A stretch of 64,000 bases of DNA from Flavobacterium caseinilyticum. Lineage in GTDB: Bacteria > Bacteroidota > Bacteroidia > Flavobacteriales > Flavobacteriaceae. The notes under the pieces are model-generated. The model was given only the letters and a program-made list of their open reading frames with translations. It had not been told where the DNA came from and did not search any database. The stretch covers positions 620,001 through 684,000 of the forward strand of contig NZ_SMFM01000002.1 of assembly GCF_004349085.1 (NCBI RefSeq), written 5' to 3'. Shown here piece after piece: positions 43,557 to 52,849 of the stretch; position 1 is the stretch's first letter; the number at the start of each line of letters is the position of its first letter. Made by a program: the position numbers and the translations under genes.

Positions 43557-45188
43557 TTGAAGAAATCACTGTTTTTCCTTTGCTATTGTTTGATGCTACT
43601 TGTTACTAATTTGGTTTTGGCGCAAGCCCCAAAAAAAATATTTATAGAAAATGCAGATTTTCAAGATATTAATCAGTTTGAAATTCCTGGTGCTATATTA
43701 CTAACTGGCAATGTACGCATCAATCATGACGGAGTGGTAATGACATGTAATAAGGCCTATTATTTTCAAAAAGAAAATTATTTGAAAGCTTTTGGAAACG
43801 TACAAATGGTGCAGGGCGATACATTATTTTTGAACAGTAAATACGCGGAATACAATGGAAATGTAAAAAAAGCCTATGCATCCGGAGATGCGATGATGAG
43901 TTCTCCCGATGCAACTTTGACTACCGAAATCATTAACTTTGATCGAAACACCCAGGAAGTATTTTACGATACAGCTGGTACAATTATCAATAAAGACAAT
44001 ACATTAAAAAGCAATTCAGGAAGATATTTTGTGAAACAAAAGAAATTTCAATTCCTGACTGCGGTTACCATTACAAATCCAACCTATGTAATCAAATCAA
44101 ATCATTTGGATTATTTTAGTAATTCCGGTCATTCTTATCTTTTTGGACCTTCAACAATTACCAGTAAAGCCAATTATATTTATACCGAGAAAGGATTTTA
44201 TGATACCAAAAAAAATCTGGCGCATTTTGTAAAAAAATCCTATATCAGATACGATGATCGTGTCATAAAAGGTGACAGCTTGTATTACGACCGAAACAGG
44301 GAATTTGCATCCGCAACGCGAAATGTAAAAATTACCGATTCAGTCAATCGCGGCATTATAAAAGGAAACTATGCTGAATTATATAAAAAAAAGGATTCTG
44401 TTTATGTCACCAAAAGAGCCGTTGCCGTAAATTTTGTTGAAAATGACTCCGTTTACATCCACGGAAAAAAATTAATGGTAACCGGAAAAGAAGGAAACCG
44501 AATTATCAGAGCGTTCAATAATGTCCGATTTTTCAAAACTGATATGAGCGGTAAATGTGATTCGATTCATTCGAGTTCCAAAACTGCTTTGACGAAAATG
44601 ATCGGAAATCCGATACTTTGGAACGCTGAAAGCCAAATAACAGGTGATATTATGCATCTGATAGGCAATAACAAAACCCAGGAACTAGATTCACTCAAAG
44701 TGCTCGAAAATACTTTTATAGTCTCCAAAGACACGATAGGTACTGGTTACAATCAGGTCAAAGGACAAAATTTGTACGGCAAATTTGAGGAAGGAAAACT
44801 CCACGATGTTGATATTGTAAAAAATGCCGAAGTCATCTATTACATGCGGAACGAAGCCCAAGAACTTATTGGTATCAACAAAAATGTCAGCAGTAAAATC
44901 AATCTTATTTTAGAAAAAAATGAAATTGAAACCATCACCTTTTTTCAGCAAGTAGATGGCGATATTTATCCCGAACAAGATTTACCTGAAAATGCTCGAA
45001 AACTACGTGGATTAGTCTGGCGTGGTGATGAACGAATTAAATCCAAGGACGATATTTTTCCACCTGAAGAAAATGAAGACAATGATAAAATTGCTAAAGC
45101 AACTAAATCAGCTAAAGCAAAAGAAGACGTTCCTATGAAAATCCGAAAAGAAACCCTGAATTACGATAAGAAGAAAGGAATAAAATAG
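43557..45188 (+). CDS. OstA-like / LptA-domain outer-membrane biogenesis protein
   Basis: This 543-residue exported protein begins at TTG with a clear signal peptide, LKKSLFFLCYCLMLLVTN to LAQA. A long series of beta-rich repeats follows, typical of the OstA/LptA family. Examples are GAILLTGNVRINHDGVVMTC, KAFGNVQMVQGDTLFLNS and later related units. The family carries lipopolysaccharide through the periplasm, and this larger form is the one seen in Bacteroidota. The C-terminus is Lys/Glu-rich. It is divergent from the GH13 unit, with the aminotransferase following 133 bases later. Confidence 0.88.
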   Translation: MKKSLFFLCYCLMLLVTNLVLAQAPKKIFIENADFQDINQFEIPGAILLTGNVRINHDGVVMTCNKAYYFQKENYLKAFGNVQMVQGDTLFLNSKYAEYNGNVKKAYASGDAMMSSPDATLTTEIINFDRNTQEVFYDTAGTIINKDNTLKSNSGRYFVKQKKFQFLTAVTITNPTYVIKSNHLDYFSNSGHSYLFGPSTITSKANYIYTEKGFYDTKKNLAHFVKKSYIRYDDRVIKGDSLYYDRNREFASATRNVKITDSVNRGIIKGNYAELYKKKDSVYVTKRAVAVNFVENDSVYIHGKKLMVTGKEGNRIIRAFNNVRFFKTDMSGKCDSIHSSSKTALTKMIGNPILWNAESQITGDIMHLIGNNKTQELDSLKVLENTFIVSKDTIGTGYNQVKGQNLYGKFEEGKLHDVDIVKNAEVIYYMRNEAQELIGINKNVSSKINLILEKNEIETITFFQQVDGDIYPEQDLPENARKLRGLVWRGDERIKSKDDIFPPEENEDNDKIAKATKSAKAKEDVPMKIRKETLNYDKKKGIK

Positions 45189-45260
45189 TATTCAGTGTTC
45201 AATTTTCAGTCTTAATTAACAGACTTAAGCTTTCAATATATCTGATAAAAAAATACCTTT

Positions 45261-45304
45261 AAAAAACTTCGTGAACTTTGCGAAAAAACTTCGTAAACTT
45301 TGCG
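45261..45304 (+). repeat. Two tandem 22-bp units before the aminotransferase gene
   Basis: AAAAAACTTCGT-GAACTTTGCG is followed directly by AAAAAACTTCGT-AAACTTTGCG; the units differ at one base. Each ends in a near-promoter word, AACTTTG. They occupy the promoter position of the TTG-start gene at 45322. Confidence 0.75.
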
Positions 45305-45321
45305 GTTAAATTTCTAATAAA

Positions 45322-46512
45322 TTGAATACCGATTTCCTAAAATACCAAGCGCAAACCTCACCATATCCATTAGGAATGGAAGTTTCACACGCTGTAGGTT
45401 CCTATATTTACGATACGAATTCTAAAAAATATTTGGATTTTGTAGCCGGAGTTTCGGCTTGTGCCTTAGGACACCAACATCCAAGAGTAAACCAAGCCAT
45501 AAAGAATCAGTTAGATAAATATTCTCACGTCATGGTATATGGCGAATATTCGCAAAGCCCGGCTGTAGAATATTGCAAACTGCTTGCCTCGCTCCTGCCC
45601 GCTCCATTAGACAAAACTTATTTAGTCAATTCAGGAACAGAAGCGATAGAAGGTGCCTTAAAACTCGCCAGAAGAACTACCGGAAGAAGCCAATTAATTT
45701 CTTGTCATAACGCCTATCACGGAAATACTATGGGCTCTATGAGCGTTATGGGATTTGAAGAACGCAAACAAATCTTTCGCCCCTTAATTCCTGATGTTGA
45801 TTTTATCACGTTTAACAACGAGACAGATTTACAAAAAATAACCACCAAAACTGCTGGAATTATTCTGGAAACCATTCAAGGTGGTGCCGGTTTTATTCAG
45901 CCACACAATGATTTCCTCAAAAAAGTGCGCGAGCGCTGTAATGAAGTGGGCGCAATAATGATTCTCGACGAAATCCAACCGGGTTTCGGGAGAACAGGAA
46001 AACTTTTTGGATTCCAAAATTACGATGTTGTTCCTGATATCGTAGTTATGGGAAAAGGGATGGGCGGCGGTATGCCTGTAGGCGCTTTTACGGCTTCGTC
46101 TGCTATGATGGAACTGTTGAGTCATGATCCAAAACTGGGACATATCACCACTTTTGGAGGCCATCCTGTCATTGCGTCAGCCTGTTTAGCGACTTTGCAG
46201 GAAATTACCGAGACCAATCTGATGGCCGAAGCAATGGAAAAAGAAAAGCTATTCCGATCACTTTTGGTACATCCTTTGATAGAGGAAATTAGAGGAAAAG
46301 GATTGATGCTTGCCGCAATGACGAAAAGTTCCGATATCACTAATGAGGTGATTCTCAAATGTCAAGACAGAGGGCTCATTTTATTCTGGCTGCTTTTTGA
46401 AGCATGCGCCATAAGAATTACACCTCCGCTAACCATTTCTGAAGAAGAAATACGAGAAGGTTGCAGCATTATTTTGGAAGTAATGGATGAAATGATGAAC
46501 AATAATAAGTAG
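45322..46512 (+). CDS. Class III PLP aminotransferase (acetylornithine/ornithine type)
   Basis: This 396-residue fold-type I enzyme has the substrate-family motifs VNSGTEAIEGALKLARRTTG near residue 95 and LDEIQPGFGRTG near residue 215. The PLP lysine is in VMGKGMGGGMPVG near residue 243. This subgroup includes acetylornithine, ornithine and 4-aminobutyrate transaminases. No arginine-synthesis gene adjoins it, so the substrate is left open. The start is a TTG at 45322, since LNTDFLKYQAQTSPYPLGM matches the start expected for the family. Confidence 0.9.
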   Translation: MNTDFLKYQAQTSPYPLGMEVSHAVGSYIYDTNSKKYLDFVAGVSACALGHQHPRVNQAIKNQLDKYSHVMVYGEYSQSPAVEYCKLLASLLPAPLDKTYLVNSGTEAIEGALKLARRTTGRSQLISCHNAYHGNTMGSMSVMGFEERKQIFRPLIPDVDFITFNNETDLQKITTKTAGIILETIQGGAGFIQPHNDFLKKVRERCNEVGAIMILDEIQPGFGRTGKLFGFQNYDVVPDIVVMGKGMGGGMPVGAFTASSAMMELLSHDPKLGHITTFGGHPVIASACLATLQEITETNLMAEAMEKEKLFRSLLVHPLIEEIRGKGLMLAAMTKSSDITNEVILKCQDRGLILFWLLFEACAIRITPPLTISEEEIREGCSIILEVMDEMMNNNK

Positions 46513-46562
46513 TTAAAAATGTAGCGATTAGAAGCTATTCCTGCTATCCGTTATAAATGAAA

Positions 46563-46604
46563 TTCACTGAACTCCAATTAAAATAAAAGTATAGTGAAGT
46601 AATC
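46563..46604 (+). repeat. 42-bp nested module, copy 2
   Basis: It runs from TTCACTGAACTCC to AGTGAAGTAATC and is identical to the copy at 46654-46695. Its ends TTCACT and AGTGAA are inverted. Confidence 0.85.
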
Positions 46605-46653
46605 TTTTACTTTTTGGCAGCAAAAAGTAAAAGGATTTCCACTCCAAACGAAG

Positions 46654-46695
46654 TTCACTGAACTCCAATTAAAATAAAAGTATAGTGAAGTAATC
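46654..46695 (+). repeat. 42-bp nested module, copy 3
   Basis: It is identical over 42 bases to the module 91 bases upstream. Both are joined at their 3' end to a continuation of the host hairpin at the word ATC. Confidence 0.85.
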
Positions 46696-46822
46696 AGGGC
46701 TATGGCATCCGTTTTAACTAAAGCTTTTTTGTTAATTAAATTGTTCACAACAATTCTAACTTTCCCTCTTAGTAATCGCACTATTCCCTAAATTTATTTA
46801 GGCCAAATTAAAAATACACAGT

Positions 46823-48220
46823 ATGCAATTAAGCAACGAAGAAGAAGACTATAACTTATCCCTGTCTAAATTTGAGTCCATGTTGAAAACCAACAAAGTA
46901 CTCTTTTTTGACTCCGAAGAATTTGAAGAAATTATTCTTCATTATCTCGATATGGGCAAGGCCGCTTTGGCAAAAAAAGCTCTAAAACTGGCATTGGAAC
47001 AACATCCAAAATCTACCGGACTAAAACTAGTCCAAGTGGAAATGTTAGTGTATGATGATAAACTCGAATTTGCTGAAAAACTTTTGAATGAGTTATATGC
47101 TATCGAACCAACCAATGAAGAAATTTATATTCAAAAAGCTAATATCTTCTCTAAAAGAGATCAACATGAAAAAGCAGTTGAATTATTAAAAATAGCGTTG
47201 AAATACACTGATGATAATGCTGACGTCTATAATTTAATAGGAATGGAATATCTTTTTATGGACAATCTTGAAATGGCCAAAGAAAGCTTTATCAAATGTT
47301 TAGAAGAGGATTTGGAAGATCAATCTGCTTTGTATAACGTAGTGTATTGTTTTGAATTTTTAGATCAAAACCAAGATGCAATCAGTTATTTACAAAAATA
47401 CATCGACAAAAATCCCTACAGCGAAATTGCCTGGCATCAACTGGGTCGACTGCATTACAGCGTGAAAGAATATGAAAATGCCATTCGTGCCTTTGATTAT
47501 GCCACTTTAATTGATGACGAATTCCTAGGCGCTTTTATGGAAAAAGCAAAAGCTTACGAACGTTTAAAAAAATATTCTGAAGCTATAGAAAGTTACAACA
47601 GAACTATCGAATTAGATGACGCTACTTCTTATGCGCTACTGCGAATGGGTAAATGCCATGAAAAATTAGGCGATAAAGCTCTAGCTTTAAAGTATTTCAA
47701 TCAAACCGTGCATGAAGATCCGCTTTTAGACAAAGGCTGGATTGCCATCACTGACTTTTACGTTCGTCAAAAAAATTACCAAAAAGCGCTTTTCTTTGTC
47801 AACAAAGCATTAGCGATAGACAACCAAAACCGGTTGTATTGGAAACGTTACGCCAGTATCAACAAGCAAATGAACTTCTATGAGGAAGCTGAATTTGGTT
47901 ATCGAAAAGCAGTCGAATTTGGTGAAACCGGATTAGAAACTTGGTTATTTTGGGTTGATATTCTGCAATTTTTGGGCGAATTCGAAAGTGCCATTCAAAC
48001 ATTATTACAAGCCTCAGACTATTTCCCGGAAGAAAATGAAATCGAATACCGCTTGGCAGGATTGTATTTTATGATGACGGATACCACTAAAGCAAAATTC
48101 CACTTGAGCAATGCCTTACGATTGAATTTTGATAATTACATAATATTGGAAGATCTATTCCCTGTGGTTTGGACAAAAAAAATGGTGCAAAATTATATTG
48201 CAAAACATAAAAAACAATAA
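46823..48220 (+). CDS. Tetratricopeptide-repeat protein
   Basis: This 465-residue cytoplasmic protein is made almost wholly of TPR units, about twelve. Clear examples are AEKLLNELYAIEPTNEEIYI, then AIRAFDYATLIDDEFLGAFM and AIESYNRTIELDDATSYALL. It has no signal peptide or membrane helix. TPR proteins act as scaffolds, and no partner can be named. Its stop overlaps the aroE start in TAATG, so the two are translationally coupled. The pairing of a TPR protein with aroE has no obvious functional meaning. Confidence 0.88.
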   Translation: MQLSNEEEDYNLSLSKFESMLKTNKVLFFDSEEFEEIILHYLDMGKAALAKKALKLALEQHPKSTGLKLVQVEMLVYDDKLEFAEKLLNELYAIEPTNEEIYIQKANIFSKRDQHEKAVELLKIALKYTDDNADVYNLIGMEYLFMDNLEMAKESFIKCLEEDLEDQSALYNVVYCFEFLDQNQDAISYLQKYIDKNPYSEIAWHQLGRLHYSVKEYENAIRAFDYATLIDDEFLGAFMEKAKAYERLKKYSEAIESYNRTIELDDATSYALLRMGKCHEKLGDKALALKYFNQTVHEDPLLDKGWIAITDFYVRQKNYQKALFFVNKALAIDNQNRLYWKRYASINKQMNFYEEAEFGYRKAVEFGETGLETWLFWVDILQFLGEFESAIQTLLQASDYFPEENEIEYRLAGLYFMMTDTTKAKFHLSNALRLNFDNYIILEDLFPVVWTKKMVQNYIAKHKKQ

Positions 48221-48969
48221 TGACTGACACTGTTAAGAAACGCTTTGGATTGGTAGGACGTAATATTAGTTATTCATTTTCTAAAGGATATTTTACCGAC
48301 AAATTTGACAACGAAAACTTTGTAGGTTGCAGCTATGAAAATTTTGATATTCCAGAAATAAGCGCATTTACAGAGGTAATTAAAAACACTTCGGATTTAA
48401 AAGGATTGAATGTTACTATTCCATACAAGGAAGCGGTTATTCCATTTTTGGATAAATTATCAAAAAAAGCAACAGTAATTGGTGCAGTAAATACCATTAA
48501 AATCACAAAAAAAGGAATGTTGAAAGGCTACAATACGGACTTTTATGGTTTCAAAAAATCATTAGAACTGCTATTGCAACCACACCATAAAAAAGCATTG
48601 ATTTTAGGCACAGGCGGCGCTTCCAAAGGAGTCGCTTTTGCTCTGGATGAACTGGGTATATCCTACACTTTTGTTTCCAGAGAAGCCAATGAAAATGGGA
48701 TTGATTACGACCGCATCAACGCGACAACATTTGACAATTACCAAATCATAATCAACGCAACACCAGTAGGCACAAGCCCTAACACGGATGCGTTTCCGTT
48801 AATTCCATACGAATTTTTCACGGAGAATCATATTGCCTATGATTTGATTTACAATCCTGCTGAAACACAATTCCTTAAAAAAGCCAAACAACAAGGTGCA
48901 CAAATCAAAAATGGTCTGGATATGCTTATTTTTCAGGCAGAGAAAGCCTGGAAGATTTGGAATAAATGA
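48220..48969 (+). CDS. aroE: Shikimate dehydrogenase
   Basis: This 249-residue enzyme reduces 3-dehydroshikimate to shikimate with NADPH. The shikimate-binding segment FGLVGRNISYSFSKGYF is at the N-terminus, with the Ser-x-Ser that contacts substrate. GLNVTIPYKEAVIPFLD carries the catalytic lysine. The nucleotide-binding loop is LGTGGASKGVAFAL, and the conserved NATPVGTSPN follows. It is slightly short but complete. The 362-base gap that follows (48970-49331) holds no gene I can support. Confidence 0.94.
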   Translation: MTDTVKKRFGLVGRNISYSFSKGYFTDKFDNENFVGCSYENFDIPEISAFTEVIKNTSDLKGLNVTIPYKEAVIPFLDKLSKKATVIGAVNTIKITKKGMLKGYNTDFYGFKKSLELLLQPHHKKALILGTGGASKGVAFALDELGISYTFVSREANENGIDYDRINATTFDNYQIIINATPVGTSPNTDAFPLIPYEFFTENHIAYDLIYNPAETQFLKKAKQQGAQIKNGLDMLIFQAEKAWKIWNK

Positions 48970-49292
48970 TATTGAAAAACATTTTTATCGCCTAGATCTA
49001 GTTAGGTAAAAAATCCATTTTCTACTATTTATTTACTGCAAGCAATTATTCCACAGAAGTTTTAAAACACTATTAATTTTAAAATTATTAACCAACAAAT
49101 ATATTATAAAAATGCAAGTTTTGTAAACATTATTACAATTTTATCGACTGCGGAATGCTTTCGATCGCGCTTTTTATTGCTATGGACCAACCTCAAAAAG
49201 CTAAAAGTCCCTTCAAAAAAACAATTTTCTTAACCTAAAATCACAATAAATAAGGAGTAATATTTTGTATTTCCATACTGCTTTACTATCTT

Positions 49293-49300
49293 TAGATTTG
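49293..49300 (+). promoter_or_regulatory. -7 promoter element of the DUF349 gene
   Basis: TAGATTTG matches TAnnTTTG, 31 bases before the ATG at 49332. Confidence 0.55.
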
Positions 49301-49331
49301 AATCTATTTAAAAACCTTATACATTGAAAAA

Positions 49332-51344
49332 ATGTTAGAAGAAAAGAACGACAACCTGCCAGAGGCAGATGGAAATTTAGAAAACAGGTCAGTTGAAACA
49401 ACGGAGATCAACAGTGAAGTTTTAGAAGAAGGTACATTAAGTGAGCCTACTGATGTGCCTGCAGAAGAAAATACGATATACCCTTCTAACACAGTACCGC
49501 CTGTAAACGCTGCTGCTGCAGAAACAGAAAATCAAACTGCGCTCGATGCAATTGCAGAAACAAATGCTGAAGAGAGCGAAGATGAAACTTTAAAAGACCG
49601 TCACGATATTCCGATGCAGGATTACGACGCGCTGTCTCTTGAAGAGCTTATAGCGGAAATGAAAAACTTAGTTTCCAGCGAAAAAGTAATGTCTGTAAAA
49701 GACCATATTGAAGAAGTAAAAAAAGCATTCTTGGCAAAATACAATCATCTTCTTGAAGAGAAAAAAGAGGAATTTTTAGCCGAAAATCAAGATATAAATG
49801 AAGAATTTCAGTATCATTCTCCATTGAAAACGCAGTTCGATAATTATTATTCTCTTTTCAGAGACACCAAAAACACTCATTTCAAAAGCTTGCAAACCAA
49901 TCTAAAAACCAATTTAGAAAATCGCCTAGCAATCGTGGAGGAATTGAAAGAATTGATTAATCCGCAGGAAAATATTAAAGACACATTAAAACATTTTAAT
50001 GAATTAAGAGATCGCTGGAAAAATGCGGGCCCAATTCCTAAAGATAAATACAACCACGTTTGGAACAACTTTCATTTTCATGTGGAGAACTTCTATGACT
50101 ACTTGCACTTAGACAGAGAAGCGAGAGATCTAGATTTCAAACATAATTTAGAGCAAAAACAAAAAATTGTAGCGCGTGTTGAAGAATTGGTTAAGGAATC
50201 TGACATCAACAAAGCCTTCAGAGAATTACAAGATTTACACCGAATCTGGAAAGAAGATATAGGACCAGTTTCAAGAGAACATCGTGATGACATTTGGAAT
50301 AAATTCAGTGATTTGACTAAACAAATGCATGATAAGCGCGAAGTTTTATTTGAAAATCAACGAGGAACAGAATTAGAGAATTTAGAGAAGAAAAAAGAAA
50401 TTATTAGCAAAATTGAAGTTCTGGCTACAGAAAAAGTCAATGCTCATGTGCAATGGCTATCTCAAATTGAAAAAGTGGAGGCGCTGCGTACTGCATTTTT
50501 CTCAGCAGGAAAAGTTCCATCTGATGTTAACGAGGAAACTTGGGCTAGTTTTAAAACCGCTGTTAGAAATTTTAATTCCTTCAAAAATTCATTTTATAAA
50601 GACATTAAAAAAGATCAAAACGACAATTTAAGCAAGAAAACTGCTCTTGTTGCCAAAGCGAGAGAATTACAGGAGAGTACCGACTTTGCGTCCACTACTC
50701 CTATCATGAAAAAAATTCAGGATGAGTGGAAACAAATTGGACATGTACCTAGAAAGTATTCTGAAAAAATCTGGAAAGAGTTCAAAGATGCCTGCAACCA
50801 TTATTTTGACAAGTTAAAAGAGCAAAAAAATGAGGAGAACACTGAAGAAGTAGAAGCTTTTGATAATAAAAAAGCATATTTAGAAACGTTGAGAGAATTT
50901 CAATTGACCGGAGATCATAAAACTGATCTAGATGCAATAAAATTGCATATTGAGAATTGGAAAAATTTTGGAAAAGTACCGTTTCCCAGAAGGCATATTG
51001 AAGGGAAATTCAATAAAATATTAGACGCTCTTTTTGAAAAGCTGAGTTTGAGTAAAAAAGACACTGAAATGATACGTTTCTCCCACAGAATGGATCATTT
51101 ATCAGAAAATAATGATACTCGCAAACTTGACAATGAAAAGATTTTCTTAATGCGGAAAATAGAAGAAGTTCAAAATGAAATTTTCCAGTTAGAGAATAAT
51201 ATTCAATTCTTCACCAATACAAGAAATGCTAAAAAAGAAAATTCTATAGTATTAGAAGTTCGCAAAAACATTGCTATCCACAAGGAAAGCCTTGATGTTT
51301 GGAAAGAAAAATTAAAACAACTACGGAATTTGAAAACTGAATAG
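49332..51344 (+). CDS. DUF349 repeat protein
   Basis: This 670-residue protein has an acidic, low-complexity N-terminus of about 110 residues. It is followed by around five repeats of the DUF349 type, each about 75 residues. The repeat mark is a W-K-x-x-G-P-I/V-P segment such as DRWKNAGPIPKDKYNHVWNN, IWKEDIGPVSREHRDDIWNK and EWKQIGHVPRKYSEKIWKEF. The whole is strongly helical and ends in a coiled coil. The function of DUF349 is not established here. No signal peptide is present, so it is cytoplasmic. Confidence 0.88.
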   Translation: MLEEKNDNLPEADGNLENRSVETTEINSEVLEEGTLSEPTDVPAEENTIYPSNTVPPVNAAAAETENQTALDAIAETNAEESEDETLKDRHDIPMQDYDALSLEELIAEMKNLVSSEKVMSVKDHIEEVKKAFLAKYNHLLEEKKEEFLAENQDINEEFQYHSPLKTQFDNYYSLFRDTKNTHFKSLQTNLKTNLENRLAIVEELKELINPQENIKDTLKHFNELRDRWKNAGPIPKDKYNHVWNNFHFHVENFYDYLHLDREARDLDFKHNLEQKQKIVARVEELVKESDINKAFRELQDLHRIWKEDIGPVSREHRDDIWNKFSDLTKQMHDKREVLFENQRGTELENLEKKKEIISKIEVLATEKVNAHVQWLSQIEKVEALRTAFFSAGKVPSDVNEETWASFKTAVRNFNSFKNSFYKDIKKDQNDNLSKKTALVAKARELQESTDFASTTPIMKKIQDEWKQIGHVPRKYSEKIWKEFKDACNHYFDKLKEQKNEENTEEVEAFDNKKAYLETLREFQLTGDHKTDLDAIKLHIENWKNFGKVPFPRRHIEGKFNKILDALFEKLSLSKKDTEMIRFSHRMDHLSENNDTRKLDNEKIFLMRKIEEVQNEIFQLENNIQFFTNTRNAKKENSIVLEVRKNIAIHKESLDVWKEKLKQLRNLKTE

Positions 51345-51366
51345 ATTTCAGCACTTATTGATACTT

Positions 51367-51400
51367 AAAACCTCGAATATGAATTATTCGAGGTTTTTTT
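51367..51400 (+). terminator. Terminator after the DUF349 gene
   Basis: AAAACCTCGAATA pairs with TATTCGAGGTTTT around a short loop, followed by T residues. Confidence 0.88.
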
Positions 51401-51417
51401 ATGCAATATCCTAATGG

Positions 51418-51433
51418 TATGATAATTATCATT
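51418..51433 (+). promoter_or_regulatory. FNR-like box upstream of hemN
   Basis: TATGA-TAATTA-TCATT contains a perfect 14-bp palindrome, ATGATAATTATCAT, at 51419-51432. The core TGA-N6-TCA equals the FNR/CRP core spacing. Its centre is 36.5 bp upstream of the last base of the hemN -7 element, the same distance as in the ccoS and ccoI promoters. Confidence 0.7.
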
Positions 51434-51454
51434 TTAATATTTGAGTAGTCGTTC

Positions 51455-51462
51455 TACTTTTG
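51455..51462 (+). promoter_or_regulatory. -7 promoter element of hemN
   Basis: TACTTTTG matches TAnnTTTG, 22 bases before the ATG at 51485. Confidence 0.6.
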
Positions 51463-51484
51463 ATCAACAATAAATGATTTTGCC

Positions 51485-52849
51485 ATGAAAAATTCCTTGA
51501 TACAAAAATACAATGTTCCGGGTCCAAGATACACGAGCTATCCAACGGTTCCCTATTGGGATGAAACTGATTTTTCGGATGAAATTTGGGCTGAAACACT
51601 AAAGAAATCATTTGTAGAAAGTAATTCTTCAGAAGGCATTAGTTTATACATCCATTTGCCATTTTGCGAAAGCTTATGTACTTTTTGTGGCTGTAACAAG
51701 CGGATTACCAAAAATCATGGCGTTGAGAATCCATATATAGAGGGAGTCTTGAAAGAATGGGCATTATATTGTAAGATTCTTGGAGAAAAGCCAACTATAA
51801 AAGAAATTCATTTGGGCGGTGGAACTCCTACGTTTTTTTCCACCAAAAACTTAGAGGATTTAATAAATGGTATTTTTGTTCATGCCAAAAAAGCCAAAGA
51901 TCACGAGTTTAGTTTTGAAGGCCACCCGAATAACACCTCCCACGAGCATTTGCAAAAACTATACGATTTAGGTTTTAGAAGAGTGAGTTTTGGCGTTCAG
52001 GATTACTCAGAGAAAGTACAAAAAGCGATTCACAGGTTGCAGCCTTTTCATAATGTAGCAAAAGTTACATTTTGGGCCAGAGAAATTGGGTATACCTCCA
52101 TTGGACATGATATCATTTTTGGTTTGCCATTTCAGGAAATTGAAGATATTATTGATACGATTGAAAAAACAAAATCATTACAGCCAGACCGATTAGCATT
52201 TTATAGTTACGCGCATGTTCCTTGGATTAAGGGAAACGGACAACGTGGTTTTAATGATGAGGATATTCCAAAAGATGATAAAAAGAGAATGTTGTACGAG
52301 ACTGGTAAAAAATTATTGTTTGAAAACGGATATCATGAAATAGGTATGGATCATTTTGCGCTGAAAACAGACAGTTTACATGAGGCTTTTCAAAATGGTG
52401 CATTGCATCGCAATTTTATGGGCTATAGTTCCTCAAAAACACAATTGATGATTGGATTGGGTGTTTCGTCCATCAGTGACAATTGGTATAGTTTTGCACA
52501 GAATGTAAAAAATCTGGAAGATTATTATCAAATATTAGAATGGAATAAATTACCGGTTTTCAGAGGACATTTATTGACCGATGAAGACCTAATCATCCGA
52601 AAACACATTCTGAATTTAATGTGCCAATTTGAAACTTCCTGGGAAAATAAGGAAAGTTATTTCATTGAAATCCCAGATGTCCTACTTCAGTTGCAAGAAA
52701 TGGAAAATGATGGATTACTGATCATTAAAGACAATTCAATTACCGTTACTGAAAAAGGGAAACCTTATGTTAGAAATATTTGCATGGCATTCGATTTACG
52801 CTTAAAAAGAAAAGCTCCGGAAACAGCATTGTTTTCGATGACCATTTAA
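51485..52849 (+). CDS. hemN: Oxygen-independent coproporphyrinogen III oxidase
   Basis: This 454-residue radical-SAM enzyme converts coproporphyrinogen III to protoporphyrinogen IX when oxygen is scarce. The iron-sulfur cluster motif is CESLCTFCGC (CxxxCxxC plus the extra Cys) near residue 60. The conserved LGGGTPTFFS, GRxSFGxQD-like FRRVSFGVQDYSEKVQKAI and HDIIFGLPFQ are present. The length fits the true HemN group and not the shorter HemW. An FNR-like box and a -7 element lie upstream, which fits low-oxygen induction together with the cbb3 oxidase genes 1-10 kb away. Confidence 0.95.
   Translation: MKNSLIQKYNVPGPRYTSYPTVPYWDETDFSDEIWAETLKKSFVESNSSEGISLYIHLPFCESLCTFCGCNKRITKNHGVENPYIEGVLKEWALYCKILGEKPTIKEIHLGGGTPTFFSTKNLEDLINGIFVHAKKAKDHEFSFEGHPNNTSHEHLQKLYDLGFRRVSFGVQDYSEKVQKAIHRLQPFHNVAKVTFWAREIGYTSIGHDIIFGLPFQEIEDIIDTIEKTKSLQPDRLAFYSYAHVPWIKGNGQRGFNDEDIPKDDKKRMLYETGKKLLFENGYHEIGMDHFALKTDSLHEAFQNGALHRNFMGYSSSKTQLMIGLGVSSISDNWYSFAQNVKNLEDYYQILEWNKLPVFRGHLLTDEDLIIRKHILNLMCQFETSWENKESYFIEIPDVLLQLQEMENDGLLIIKDNSITVTEKGKPYVRNICMAFDLRLKRKAPETALFSMTI

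Larger units (their letters stand above)
46531..46711 (+). repeat. Intergenic hairpin family, copy D, with two nested modules
   Basis: The copy begins GAAGCTATTCCTGCTATCCG and ends CAGGGCTATGGCATCCG. The central stem AATC-TTTTACTTTTT pairs with AAAAAGTAAAAG-GATT around GGCAGC, with the usual unpaired G. One 42-bp module is inserted on each side of this stem (46563-46604 and 46654-46695). This makes copy D about twice as long as copies A and C. Confidence 0.85.

Noticed and set aside
48970..49331. Possible gene or RNA between aroE and the DUF349 gene
   Set aside because: Only AT-rich sequence with a promoter at its end; no frame, hairpin or repeat stood out.
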